Virus record (IMG/VR): IMGVR_UViG_3300028388_002814
Coordinates: 1 to 41,832 of that record
DNA: 41,832 nucleotides
Source: a virus
Direction: 5' to 3' (one strand)
In this document: in pieces, positions 22,727 through 30,359 of the stretch
How the letters are laid out: each line of letters starts with the position of its first letter
Numbering within the stretch: the first letter of the stretch is position 1
Notes under the pieces: generated by a model
The model's input: only the letters and a program-made list of their open reading frames with translations
Database searches by the model: none
Told to the model about the DNA's origin: nothing
Translations under genes and position numbers: made by a program

Positions 22727-22743
22727 TGTGGTAGGGATTAGGG

Positions 22744-22947
22744 TTATTTGTAAATGCCGTAAACGGTGTCACTTTCATCGTATTTGATGAAAATGCCAGC
22801 AACCTTTTCTTGCCCCTTGCCACGCTTGACGAAGAAGTTAAGATCGAAACCATATGTACCTCTGTAATACCAAGTTGACAAGTTGCTAAAACGAGCGATA
22901 TGCTCTGCGAATTCTTTGTGGGTAACTTTGTGAAATGTCTTTTTCAT
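22744..22947 (-). CDS. Hypothetical protein (67 aa)
   Basis: A short basic protein with probable beta strands (STWYYRGTYGFDLNFFVKRG, VAGIFIKYDES). No family recognised. The leader TTAATCCCTACCAAA-ATG matches the conserved early-gene leader. Confidence 0.6.
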   Translation of the reverse strand: MKKTFHKVTHKEFAEHIARFSNLSTWYYRGTYGFDLNFFVKRGKGQEKVAGIFIKYDESDTVYGIYK

Positions 22948-22967
22948 TTTGGTAGGGATTAAGTAAT

Positions 22968-22989
22968 GGGAGGGACCTAAGCCCCTCCC
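22968..22989. terminator. GC-rich intercistronic hairpin
   Basis: GGGAGGG (22968-22974) pairs with CCCTCCC (22983-22989) around an 8-base loop. It lies 7 bases after the stop at 22997 and has no strong U-run, so it may be a stability or pausing hairpin rather than a full terminator. Confidence 0.55.
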
Positions 22990-22996
22990 GTTGTGA

Positions 22997-23365
22997 TTAG
23001 ATGTCAGGATTGTTCTTGTGCATGCTTACCCAAGGTCCGCGTTCGTCGATCTCCTTTTGGAGCTGCTCCTTGAACTTGTCAATGTCTTTCCAGTTCAAGT
23101 TGTGCTCTTGCATGTACTTGCATCCCCATCGGATAAGAGCGTGGAGATGCAACCAAGCATCCGGGTCATTGACGTACATCTCATGCAAGTCAACGCCTAT
23201 TGCTTTGGCCCGTACAAGGCTTGGTCCGCTCATGTGGTGATCGTAGTTGGTTGACGTGTTCCACGCCATGCTGTCTCCTTCATCCAACATGTAATACCAT
23301 GTATGAACTTCCCCGTCCCATTCTAGGGAGGCAACGGGTTTGGGTTCGCGCGTTTTTTCTTTCAT
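22997..23365 (-). CDS. Hypothetical protein, DUF5664-like (122 aa)
   Basis: A 122-aa protein with histidine-rich helical segments (STNYDHHMSGPSLVRAKAIG, DAWLHLHALIRWGCKYMQEH). The pattern recalls dATP/dGTP diphosphohydrolase-like or DUF5664-type small phage proteins, which carry similar tryptophan and histidine helices, but I cannot confirm it. The leader is AAAAATAAACCTACCACACA-ATG. Confidence 0.5.
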   Translation of the reverse strand: MKEKTREPKPVASLEWDGEVHTWYYMLDEGDSMAWNTSTNYDHHMSGPSLVRAKAIGVDLHEMYVNDPDAWLHLHALIRWGCKYMQEHNLNWKDIDKFKEQLQKEIDERGPWVSMHKNNPDI

Positions 23366-23397
23366 TGTGTGGTAGGTTTATTTTTGGTTTTAGTGAA

Positions 23398-23467
23398 CCC
23401 CGTTAGGGGAGGACCTACCGGGCTGTCATACCCGGCAGGTCAATCATCTACCTGTACGGCTTACAGG
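23398..23467. terminator. Cluster of three hairpins after the DUF932-like gene
   Basis: CCTGTA (23451) pairs with TACAGG (23462-23467) across the stop codon. GACCT-a-CCGGG (23412-23422) pairs with CCCGG-c-AGGTC (23431-23441). CCCC (23398) pairs with GGGG (23406-23409). No long U-run follows. They probably stabilise or separate the mRNAs of neighbouring genes. Confidence 0.55.
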
Positions 23468-24147
23468 TTAAACTCAGCTGCTACAAATTGGTGTAGCTTT
23501 TGGTGCTGTTCAATGTAGTGATAGGGATGGGTTTTCTTGAGGGCGTGTGTGGTGTGATTGTACAGGCCCCACAAGTTGTCTTCCGCCAGTTCCGGGTAGG
23601 TGGGTGTCTTCAGCTCTTGGCGGATAATGGACAGCTGAGACGTGGTGATAATTTCATGCTCCATTAGCATGCGTCCGCACAACTCGGCGGTGGCTGTTTT
23701 GTCAAGCTCAACGGACTTCATCCGTTCGGCTTGGGCAATCGTAATCCGCATCATTTCGCCGATTTCTCCGATGGTGGATTCGATCCGTTGTTGGACCTCG
23801 TTACGTACCGTTCCCGTATGGCGACGGAAGTACTGGCTCTCCCCAAGTATCATTCCGTTTGAGCATATGAGCACGGACGTACCGGCCACGAATGCAACAG
23901 GCCGGCTCTTATTGTAACTATTTCTCCAAGCCAGTCTATAACCAAATTCGGCGGAGTCTGCGGCAAGGTCCAAGTAGCCTACAACCTCTTGGCCACCGTT
24001 GGCGGCATTGTATGTTTTGCCTGTGATTGTGAGCCCCTGCTTGTCAACGTTCTCGGCAATCATTTCTGCCAGGAATTGATGTGACACAGGCTTGTAGGTT
24101 TCAGTTGCTACGGGGACGGGTACGTTAAACAGTTCTTGTTCTTTCAT
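23461..24147 (-). CDS. DUF932-like phage/plasmid protein
   Basis: A 228-aa protein resembling DUF932, a family common on phages and plasmids whose role is not established. Recognisable parts are SHQFLAEMIAENVDKQGL, AEFGYRLAWRNSYNKSRP, VAGTSVLICSNGMILGES and HTGTVRNEVQQRIESTIG. The C-terminal half is helical with LWGLYNHTTHALKK. Stop codon overlaps a small hairpin. Confidence 0.75.
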   Translation of the reverse strand: MKEQELFNVPVPVATETYKPVSHQFLAEMIAENVDKQGLTITGKTYNAANGGQEVVGYLDLAADSAEFGYRLAWRNSYNKSRPVAFVAGTSVLICSNGMILGESQYFRRHTGTVRNEVQQRIESTIGEIGEMMRITIAQAERMKSVELDKTATAELCGRMLMEHEIITTSQLSIIRQELKTPTYPELAEDNLWGLYNHTTHALKKTHPYHYIEQHQKLHQFVAAEFNL

Positions 24148-24179
24148 GATAGTATGGATTAAGTGTGTGGATGGTTTTG

Positions 24180-24437
24180 TTAGTTGGTAACGGGTTCGAG
24201 ATCGAACCTGAGTTGGTTAAGTTGTTCCAATCCCTTTTTGCTCAGGAATTGCATTTTTTGATGACGGGCTATCTCCTCAGAGGACAAGTCATTTTTGTCT
24301 GCATTTATCAATGCAAAGATTGCCTCGTCTTTTGCGACTTCCAATTTACGTATTGAAAGTTCTAAACTCTCCAGCAGAGAAATTTCATTTTCAAATTCCT
24401 CTGCCAGTTCCGCTTGGTCTGCTATGTTAGGTATCAT
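24180..24437 (-). CDS. Hypothetical coiled-coil protein (85 aa)
   Basis: A leucine/glutamate-rich protein with heptad-like spacing (ELAEEFENEISLLESLELSI) over about 50 residues. Likely a coiled coil. Its start overlaps the upstream gene's stop by 4 bases, indicating coupled translation. Confidence 0.6.
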   Translation of the reverse strand: MIPNIADQAELAEEFENEISLLESLELSIRKLEVAKDEAIFALINADKNDLSSEEIARHQKMQFLSKKGLEQLNQLRFDLEPVTN

Positions 24438-24823
24438 TTGCTTGTTGTTTTGGGTTGTGTTTTCATTGTCTTTTCAGCGTCGGCAAAAATAACTTTCATT
24501 GCTTCTGCGATCTCTTCGGGTTCGCATGAAACAGTGCCGCCACTGCCATACCCAATATCCCATTCGTGGTCCTTGCCGTAACGGCTTTCGTATCTCAGCG
24601 TAACGGCATCCGTCCAATGGATGGAAGATTGGTATTGAATGTACAGGCGATCGGGATCGTAATGTTCTGCCGTGTTGCGGACAGTTCGTTTCAGTACAAT
24701 CAAGTCTCCGCTTTCATATACGATTTCAGTTTGGTCCAAGTTGCTTTCTTTGGCTTGGATGGCTTCGTGAAATTCTTCAAGTTTTTCGCGATAAATTTGG
24801 ATGTCTTTTCTTTCGTCTTTCAT
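24434..24823 (-). CDS. Hypothetical protein (129 aa)
   Basis: An N-terminal coiled coil (IYREKLEEFHEAIQAKESNL) followed by strands DLIVLKRTVRN and LYIQYQSSIHWTDAVTLRY, and a Gly-rich turn GYGSGG. No family recognised. Unusually for this cluster its leader, ATAGGAGAAACCA-ATG, contains a Shine-Dalgarno-like AGGAG. Confidence 0.6.
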   Translation of the reverse strand: MKDERKDIQIYREKLEEFHEAIQAKESNLDQTEIVYESGDLIVLKRTVRNTAEHYDPDRLYIQYQSSIHWTDAVTLRYESRYGKDHEWDIGYGSGGTVSCEPEEIAEAMKVIFADAEKTMKTQPKTTSK

Positions 24824-24856
24824 TGGTTTCTCCTATGTGGTTGGTTGGTAAGTAGT

Positions 24857-24873
24857 GGGGGCACAAGGCCCCC
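24857..24873. terminator. GC-rich intercistronic hairpin
   Basis: GGGGGC (24857-24862) pairs with GCCCCC (24868-24873) around a 5-base loop, 7 bases after the stop at 24881. No U-run follows on the minus strand. Confidence 0.55.
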
Positions 24874-24880
24874 GTGAATG

Positions 24881-25168
24881 TTAGTCCTCGACAGGGCGAA
24901 GCCAAACCGTCTTGCCGTACATCTCTTCGTGGATGTCATTGACGATTTCGTCAAGTACTGTCTTGTCCAAATACAGTTTGCCAAATGGCGTGTCTGTTCT
25001 GTGGAGGTGGAAGATGACGATGCTTAAAAGTTGTGCTCTCAACTTCGCCTGCTCCGGATTGTATGTAACCTCTGTCCTCAAGTCGTTGGCATGTGACATG
25101 AGTGCTATTTCAGCTTTCACTGAATTCAAATTGTCGCGGTCGGTAAAAAGGTTTTCGTAAATTTTCAT
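24881..25168 (-). CDS. Hypothetical protein (95 aa)
   Basis: From ATG 25168 (MKIYENLFTDRDN); an earlier start would overlap the upstream gene. Helical, with LRAQLLSIVIFHLHRTDTPF in the middle. No family recognised. Preceded by the clearest copy of the conserved leader (CCTAATCCCTACCACA-ATG). Confidence 0.6.
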   Translation of the reverse strand: MKIYENLFTDRDNLNSVKAEIALMSHANDLRTEVTYNPEQAKLRAQLLSIVIFHLHRTDTPFGKLYLDKTVLDEIVNDIHEEMYGKTVWLRPVED

Positions 25169-25187
25169 TGTGGTAGGGATTAGGTGA

Positions 25188-25550
25188 TTAGAGTTGTACG
25201 TAAACTGCTGTTCGTCTGCTGTCATCAACTCCGTAGTCGATGATCAAATAATACTCATCTGAAAGAGCCGTGCCGCTGTCAATCTTGTAACCCTGCTCGG
25301 CAAGTTCCAACAGCTTTTTGGCACGTCGTTTGTTCGTGCTGTCTTTCTCGCTCCAGGTGCCTTTGCACCCGCACATGCAACCAACCTCTCCGTTGTAGGA
25401 ATTAACAATCTCCTCGGGATGGTCAATCACTCTCTTAAGCAGTGCGATGTCTTGTCGTCGGGCGGCACGTTCCTTCTCTTGCTGCTCTTTCGCGAACTCG
25501 ATTTCTGCTTGGAAAAATTCTTCAAGTGCTTGGTCAAAAGAATGTTTCAT
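25188..25550 (-). CDS. Hypothetical protein with CxCGCK motif (120 aa)
   Basis: Residues 1-45 are a charged coiled coil (FAKEQQEKERAARRQDIALL). A cysteine motif GCMCGCKGTW follows and then an alpha-beta end (YYLIIDYGVDDSRRTAVYV). First gene of the leftward early block, next to the divergent control region. Function unknown. The leader contains CTCCG rather than a Shine-Dalgarno sequence. Confidence 0.6.
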   Translation of the reverse strand: MKHSFDQALEEFFQAEIEFAKEQQEKERAARRQDIALLKRVIDHPEEIVNSYNGEVGCMCGCKGTWSEKDSTNKRRAKKLLELAEQGYKIDSGTALSDEYYLIIDYGVDDSRRTAVYVQL

Positions 25551-25631
25551 TTTATTCTCCGTTAGGTGGTTTGTTAAGTGTGTTAGACGCCCACACTATA
25601 TAAGCGTGAGCGTTTCGCCTAATTAAGGCTC

Positions 25632-25646
25632 ATCAGTAACACTGAT
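25632..25646. repeat. Perfect dyad, candidate operator
   Basis: ATCAGT (25632-25637) and ACTGAT (25641-25646) are perfectly complementary around AAC, with two further outer pairs. The short symmetric form fits a dimeric repressor site between the divergent blocks, but no repressor gene is identified here. Confidence 0.45.
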
Positions 25647-25674
25647 TAGGTAGGTAAGGTGCGGGGGCGAGTGG

Positions 25675-25841
25675 CTGTTAGGTTAGGATAGTAGAAAATC
25701 CTGCCGGGGCAGAACACGTTCTCGGGACTAATTATCTAACAGGCAGTTCTGTTTGCTGCTAAGTTTTGAAACCCTGCAGTAAGCTGCTTTCTTCAAAACT
25801 ATGTTTGCTTCTTCCGGGCGTCGGTCTGCCGATCAAGGCAG
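25675..25841. other. Hairpin-rich segment, candidate packaging site or structured RNA
   Basis: CTGTTAG (25675) pairs with CTAACAG (25736-25742) and encloses AGGAT/ATCCT and GAAC/GTTC stems. AGTTTTGAA (25762) pairs with TTCAAAACT (25792-25800) around GCAG/CTGC. CTGCC (25826) pairs with GGCAG (25837-25841). The density of perfect stems is well above the surroundings. It does not form a tRNA. Confidence 0.45.
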
Positions 25842-26024
25842 TGTGGCAAGTTACAGGCAGTAAAGAGGACTCTCAACAAGCAGCCTTATACCGTATCGCG
25901 ATGCTCTGCGACAAAACCCTCCACGTTTCCGATCTTTGTGGCCTTCCAGTACGTCAACGAGTTGTTTACTTAACTCACTTAAATATACGTATGACGTTTA
26001 AAAAAACAATAGGTTTTATAAAAA

Positions 26025-26053
26025 AAGTTTTCACAAAAAACCGCTGTTATAAT
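26025..26053 (+). promoter_or_regulatory. Candidate late promoter for the packaging/structural block
   Basis: A perfect TATAAT lies at 26048-26053 in AT-rich DNA; no good -35 is present at 17 bases (AAGTTT). It points to the terminase genes, about 160 bases upstream of the terS ATG. The element may need an activator or a phage sigma factor. Confidence 0.4.
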
Positions 26054-26067
26054 ATAGTATAGGCGGA

Positions 26068-26093
26068 TTCTGCGAAAACCGCGGAAATTTTTT
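26068..26093 (+). terminator. Terminator-like hairpin just downstream of the late promoter
   Basis: TTCTGCG (26068-26074) pairs with CGCGGAA (26080-26086, one G-U) around AAAAC, followed by ATTTTTTAAA. It begins about 8 bases after the likely start of transcription from TATAAT at 26048, so it could act as an early pause or termination site that late transcription must overcome. Confidence 0.55.
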
Positions 26094-26213
26094 AAAAAAA
26101 GTTTTGTCTGAATGGAGGAATTCTGTGTCCAATAAGGCGGTATTTGGCAGATTGTGTGTGAAATCGTGAATTTGTATTTTCTTGGATCCACCCCATTCAA
26201 CCACACATATCTT

Positions 26214-26870
26214 ATGGAACGAACAAAGACCCCATCCAATACCAAACGTACCCTCAAACGGGAAAGTGGTAGCGCTCGTAAATGCTCCAAAGACGTCATT
26301 GCCAAAGTCACGGGCCTGTGCAAGCTGGGATTGACGGACTGGCAGCTGGCGGAATATTTTGAAGTGCATATTGACACGTTGGCCTATTGGAAGCGTACCA
26401 ACCGAGCCTTCCGCGTGGCTGTGGAACGGGGTCGGACGGAGGCGGATGTCAGGGTGGCGGAGGCGTTATATAACAATGCTGTGGGTCATTATAAACCTGC
26501 TGTCAAATTTTTCAAGAATCGGGTAACGGTAAAGGAGTTTGATGGGGAGGGCAATGTCACCAAAGAAAAGAGTTGGGATGAAATAATTGAGCACCCCTAC
26601 CAGCATTATTACCCACCCGAGACCCATGCCGCCAAAGTCATCCTTGCCACCCGCCACAGAGACAAGTGGCAGGAGCGCCTACAAGTTGACCATCTCCACG
26701 CCCACCTTCACACGGGTTCCCAAATGGACCTAAACGACTTCCTAGAACAGCTTCAAGACAGGGAGGAATTGAGTGATGAGGAGCTTAAAATAATTGCCAA
26801 TTGGGGCCAACAATTACCAACAACTTTTGACCCCTCCAAACAGGTACAAGAAGCCCCCACAGAATCATGA
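26214..26870 (+). CDS. Terminase small subunit
   Basis: DNA-recognition subunit of the packaging motor. Start chosen at ATG 26214 (MERTKTPS); the same frame extends upstream without a better start. The N-terminal part is basic, and a helix-turn-helix follows: CKLGLTDWQLAEYFEVHIDT then LAYWKRTNRAFRVAVERGR, typical of TerS. A middle beta/charged region and an acidic C-terminal tail that may contact TerL complete it. Length 218 aa. Its stop overlaps the terL start by 4 bases. Confidence 0.85.
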   Translation: MERTKTPSNTKRTLKRESGSARKCSKDVIAKVTGLCKLGLTDWQLAEYFEVHIDTLAYWKRTNRAFRVAVERGRTEADVRVAEALYNNAVGHYKPAVKFFKNRVTVKEFDGEGNVTKEKSWDEIIEHPYQHYYPPETHAAKVILATRHRDKWQERLQVDHLHAHLHTGSQMDLNDFLEQLQDREELSDEELKIIANWGQQLPTTFDPSKQVQEAPTES

Positions 26871-28438
26871 AAGAATTACGGCGAATGAAGCGTACCAAAA
26901 TGCCTAAAAATTACCTACTGAATCAGCTGGTGAAAAACCCCCTGTTGGCCCAACGGGAATTGAACAACAGATCCTTCTTTGAATTCCTAAAATATATGTG
27001 GCCGGAACTCTCCCCTGAGGACTTCCAATCCAATTGGCATATTGAGCTGATGTGTGCCAAGTTGCAAGCCTTGGCAGAGGACGTCGCCAGCCGGCGCATA
27101 ACCAAGGATTATACGACCCCAATCTTAGACTTGGTTATAAACGTACCGCCCGGCAGTACAAAGACGACGACGGTGATGATTATGTTCCCTGCTTGGTGTT
27201 GGACGCGGTGGTGGTGGATGGAGTTTATCTGCCTGTCATATAGTGCAAGCCTATCCTTAGAAAGCGCGGAAGCCAGTAGGGACCTAATACGAAGTGAACG
27301 GTACCAACAGTGTTATCCGGATATTGGCATTAAGGCTGACAAGGATCAAAAAAGCAACTTCCAAGTGGTAAAGAAAATGAAGCCAACGAAAGCCGGCTAC
27401 CTCCCACAAGAACGAGGGGGCGGGAGTAGGTATAGCACATCGGTAGGGGGAACGGTAACAGGCTTCCACGCCCATATGATTTTAGTGGATGATCCCATTA
27501 ACCCCGAACAGGCGGTAAGCCCGGTGCAGTTAGCCAATACCAATAGGTGGTTGTCTAGCACAATGCCTACACGTAAGATCCATAAGGCGGTAAGCCCGAC
27601 GGTTATGATTATGCAGCGATTGCATGAGGATGACCCAACTGGCAATTGGCTGAAATTGAAGGCGGAATCTTTGGATCACGTATGCCTGCCTGCCGAGATA
27701 AAAAATTACGAGAATATGGTTACCCCCGCCCACCTAAAGCAGTACTATTCCGAGGATGGGTTATTGGATCCCGGGCGGATGGGTTGGAAGGTGCTTGACA
27801 AGCTGACAAAAGAGCTGGGCCAGTACGGAGCCGCGGGCCAGTTGGGCCAAAGCCCTACACCTCCAAGCGGGGGTATGTTTAAGGTGGATCGTTTGGTGCA
27901 CGTAGACAGAGTGCCCCACGAACATCAAATTGCTATGGTGGTCCGGTATTGGGACAAGGCAGGGACCGCCTCCAAAGACATCCGCAGTACCAGCGGACCC
28001 GCATGGACGGTTGGGCTCAAAATGGCACTGCTAACCAGCGGGCGATTTTTGGTGTTAGACGTGGTTCGTGGAAGGTGGTCCACGGAGGATCGGGAGGCTA
28101 CCATAAAAGCCACAGCACAGGCGGATGGGGTGGACGTATGGATAGGCATTGAACAGGAGCCGGGAAGTGGGGGCAAGGAATCCGCGGAGGCGACGGTCCG
28201 GAACCTAAGCGGGTACCGGGTACACGTGGACCGCCCCACAGGAGATAAAGTGTATAGGGCAGACCCGTTCAGTGTCCAAGTCAACAACCGCAACGTCAGC
28301 CTACTGTCTAGCGACTGGAATCACGACTATAAAGAAGAGCTTAAATACTTCCCGTTCAGTACCTATATGGATCAAGTGGATGCCAGTTCCGGCGCCTTCA
28401 ATATGCTAACCTCCAAAAAGAATGCAAGTGTTTGGTAA
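26867..28438 (+). CDS. Terminase large subunit
   Basis: ATPase and nuclease that pumps and cuts phage DNA. Walker A is VPPGSTKTTT (about residue 94), Walker B is MILVDDPI, and motif III lies in PTVMIMQRLHEDD. The RNase H-like nuclease shows VVRYWDKAGT and GIEQEPGSGGK in its C-terminal half. Length 523 aa is normal for TerL. Translation is coupled to terS by an ATGA overlap. A 90-base gap follows before the portal gene, without clear signals. Confidence 0.94.
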   Translation: MKELRRMKRTKMPKNYLLNQLVKNPLLAQRELNNRSFFEFLKYMWPELSPEDFQSNWHIELMCAKLQALAEDVASRRITKDYTTPILDLVINVPPGSTKTTTVMIMFPAWCWTRWWWMEFICLSYSASLSLESAEASRDLIRSERYQQCYPDIGIKADKDQKSNFQVVKKMKPTKAGYLPQERGGGSRYSTSVGGTVTGFHAHMILVDDPINPEQAVSPVQLANTNRWLSSTMPTRKIHKAVSPTVMIMQRLHEDDPTGNWLKLKAESLDHVCLPAEIKNYENMVTPAHLKQYYSEDGLLDPGRMGWKVLDKLTKELGQYGAAGQLGQSPTPPSGGMFKVDRLVHVDRVPHEHQIAMVVRYWDKAGTASKDIRSTSGPAWTVGLKMALLTSGRFLVLDVVRGRWSTEDREATIKATAQADGVDVWIGIEQEPGSGGKESAEATVRNLSGYRVHVDRPTGDKVYRADPFSVQVNNRNVSLLSSDWNHDYKEELKYFPFSTYMDQVDASSGAFNMLTSKKNASVW

Positions 28439-28528
28439 CCAACTTAGATTAGAAAGGTATTTCAAACTTTTGGATTCATTTTCCAATTCCGTTGTTTAAC
28501 ACAGAACCCCTTCAAGATACTTTCCTAT

Positions 28529-29980
28529 ATGGCACAACAGAACGGCACTTCAAAACGTACTATTGGCAGCGCACCTGCCTCCTTGCAAAACTTGTCCACA
28601 CTTACCACCCGCCTATCCTTAGCCTACCAACTTGGCATGTCGCACCAGGGGGAACGAAACGTATATGAAACGCTTGGTTACCCCAAAGAAATCACCCCCG
28701 CCGATATGGTGGAGCAGTGGAGGCGCCAAGACATAGCCCGCGCCATTGTAGACAGACCCGTCAAAGCCACATGGCAGGGAGAGGTCACGGTGTCTGAGTC
28801 TACGGAGGAGGAAGATACGGAACTGGAGAAAGCCTACCAGGTACTTGACAGGAAATTGAATTTGAAGCACACGTTTCTCCGCGTAGATCGGCTGAGCCAA
28901 TTGGGACGGTTTGCCATTATACTGTTGGGGTTTGATGATAGCGCCCAAGACACATGGGGCCAGCCCGTCTCCGAGGGAGAGCGTGAGCTTCTCTATACCA
29001 AAGTTTACGGGGAGCACTCCTGTGAGGTGCAGTACTGGGAGACAGACCCCTCCAATCCCCGTTACGGTCTCCCCCGCATGTATAAAATCAAGTTCATCAA
29101 ACGCGGGGAGGAAGACACCTACACAGAACTCCAAGTACACTATACACGGGTGATCCATGTATGCGTGGAGAACTTGGATGATGAGGTGGAGGGGGATCCT
29201 ATAATGATCACTGCCTACAACCGCCTCAAAGACTTGGAAAAACTTGTAGGGGGTTCCGCGGAGATGTTTTGGCGTGGTGCCCGTCCGGGATACTTCGGTC
29301 AAGCCAATCCGGATTATAAGATTGACGATGCCCTAAAGGAGAAATTCCAAGATCAGATTAAGGAGTACGAACACGATCTTCGCAGGGTATTAATCGCGGA
29401 AGGAATTGACTTGGAATCCTTGGCGCAACAAATTGCCGATCCCACAGGCCACGTGGAAGTCCAAATGAAAATGATAAGCGCCTTGTCAGGAATCCCACTA
29501 CGGATTCTAATGGGCAGTGAGCGTGGCGAGCTTGCCAGCTCACAAGACTCCGCCACATGGAAGGAGTATATACAGGCCCGCAGACTCGAAACGTGTGAGC
29601 CCCACATCGTGCGCGCCTTCGTTGACACTATGATAGAGAGAGGAGTCCTCCCCCCTCCCCAAACCGAGGAGGAAGGATACACGGTTGCCTGGTCTGACCT
29701 GTTCGCTCTGTCTGAATCCGAAAGGAGTGAAATAGGCAGCAAGCGGGCCACAGCCTTAACAAACTATACCAATAATCCGCAGACAGAAATGATGGTGCCG
29801 CTGGAGGCGTTCTTGCGCAACATCTTGAAATTGGAAGAGGATGAGGTCGAACAAATCATGGCCGTTCAAATGGACTTCCAAGAGCGGGTAACACGAATAG
29901 AAGATGAACTTGAACGAGAAGCACAATCTGCAGGTGGTAGCAATGAACCCAGTAGGGGCGAAGAGCCTGCTCAAAGTTAA
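28529..29980 (+). CDS. Portal protein (DUF1073-like)
   Basis: Dodecameric portal for DNA entry. The sequence matches the DUF1073 portal type: YPKEITPADMVEQWRRQDIA, RVDRLSQLGRFAIILLGFDD, HYTRVIHVCVENLDDEVEG, and the downstream SGIPLRILMGSERGELASSQ with DSATWKEYIQARR. The C-terminal half is helical and acidic, as in other portals. Length 483 aa. No fused nuclease or anti-CBASS domain is seen. The start lacks a strong Shine-Dalgarno sequence. Confidence 0.9.
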   Translation: MAQQNGTSKRTIGSAPASLQNLSTLTTRLSLAYQLGMSHQGERNVYETLGYPKEITPADMVEQWRRQDIARAIVDRPVKATWQGEVTVSESTEEEDTELEKAYQVLDRKLNLKHTFLRVDRLSQLGRFAIILLGFDDSAQDTWGQPVSEGERELLYTKVYGEHSCEVQYWETDPSNPRYGLPRMYKIKFIKRGEEDTYTELQVHYTRVIHVCVENLDDEVEGDPIMITAYNRLKDLEKLVGGSAEMFWRGARPGYFGQANPDYKIDDALKEKFQDQIKEYEHDLRRVLIAEGIDLESLAQQIADPTGHVEVQMKMISALSGIPLRILMGSERGELASSQDSATWKEYIQARRLETCEPHIVRAFVDTMIERGVLPPPQTEEEGYTVAWSDLFALSESERSEIGSKRATALTNYTNNPQTEMMVPLEAFLRNILKLEEDEVEQIMAVQMDFQERVTRIEDELEREAQSAGGSNEPSRGEEPAQS

Positions 29981-30356
29981 ATGGCACAGGAAGATTCAAA
30001 TGCAATTGATAGGATATTTTTTAATTCTTATGTCAATGATCTGGGCCCAAGTATCCCCTTCAATACCTACGGCGGACGGACTGCTTGCACTTGGTTTTGA
30101 TCAGCTATTTTCTATCGGCCTATTGGTGGTAGGAATCATAGTCGTAAGCCGGTACCATTTGAAATATGAACGGTACACGCAAAAAGTCATTGAACAGTTA
30201 CACAAGGACAAAGATACCAAGGCCGACGACTTCCAAGAATTAAGCAAGGAGTTCATCGAACTTATGAAAGAGCAATCGGCAACCAACCGTGAGCTCCGTA
30301 GGTCCATTGAGTTCCTTGTTACCAAAGTAAACAACTCCAATTCCAACCAAAATTAA
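29943..30356 (+). CDS. Small membrane protein with coiled-coil tail
   Basis: 137 aa from ATG 29943, overlapping the portal gene's last 38 bases; another ATG at 30000 directly precedes the first membrane helix. Two hydrophobic segments (LIGYFLILMSMIWAQV, about residues 21-36, and FSIGLLVVGIIVVSRY, about 52-67) are followed by a charged coiled coil (HKDKDTKADDFQELSKEFIE). The layout recalls two-helix holin-like proteins, but the position between portal and MuF genes is unusual for a holin. Function unresolved. Confidence 0.65.
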   Translation: MNPVGAKSLLKVKWHRKIQMQLIGYFLILMSMIWAQVSPSIPTADGLLALGFDQLFSIGLLVVGIIVVSRYHLKYERYTQKVIEQLHKDKDTKADDFQELSKEFIELMKEQSATNRELRRSIEFLVTKVNNSNSNQN

Positions 30357-30359
30357 AGC

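Larger units (their letters stand above)
25551..26213. other. Divergent non-coding region between early and late blocks
   Basis: No convincing gene. The left part (25600-25850) is rich in inverted repeats, the right part (25978-26110) is very AT-rich and contains TATAAT. The region lies between the leftward early genes and the terminase small-subunit gene, a usual place for control signals and for a cos or pac site. A 98-codon frame with a TTG start (25766-26062) is judged not coding. Confidence 0.6.

Noticed and set aside
25675-25742. tRNA-like fold closed by CTGTTAG/CTAACAG
   Set aside because: Too short for a tRNA, without a proper T arm, anticodon stem or CCA position.
25766-26062. 98-codon plus-strand frame in the divergent region
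   Set aside because: It has only a TTG start, crosses the hairpins and ends in the AT-rich promoter area; no domain is seen.
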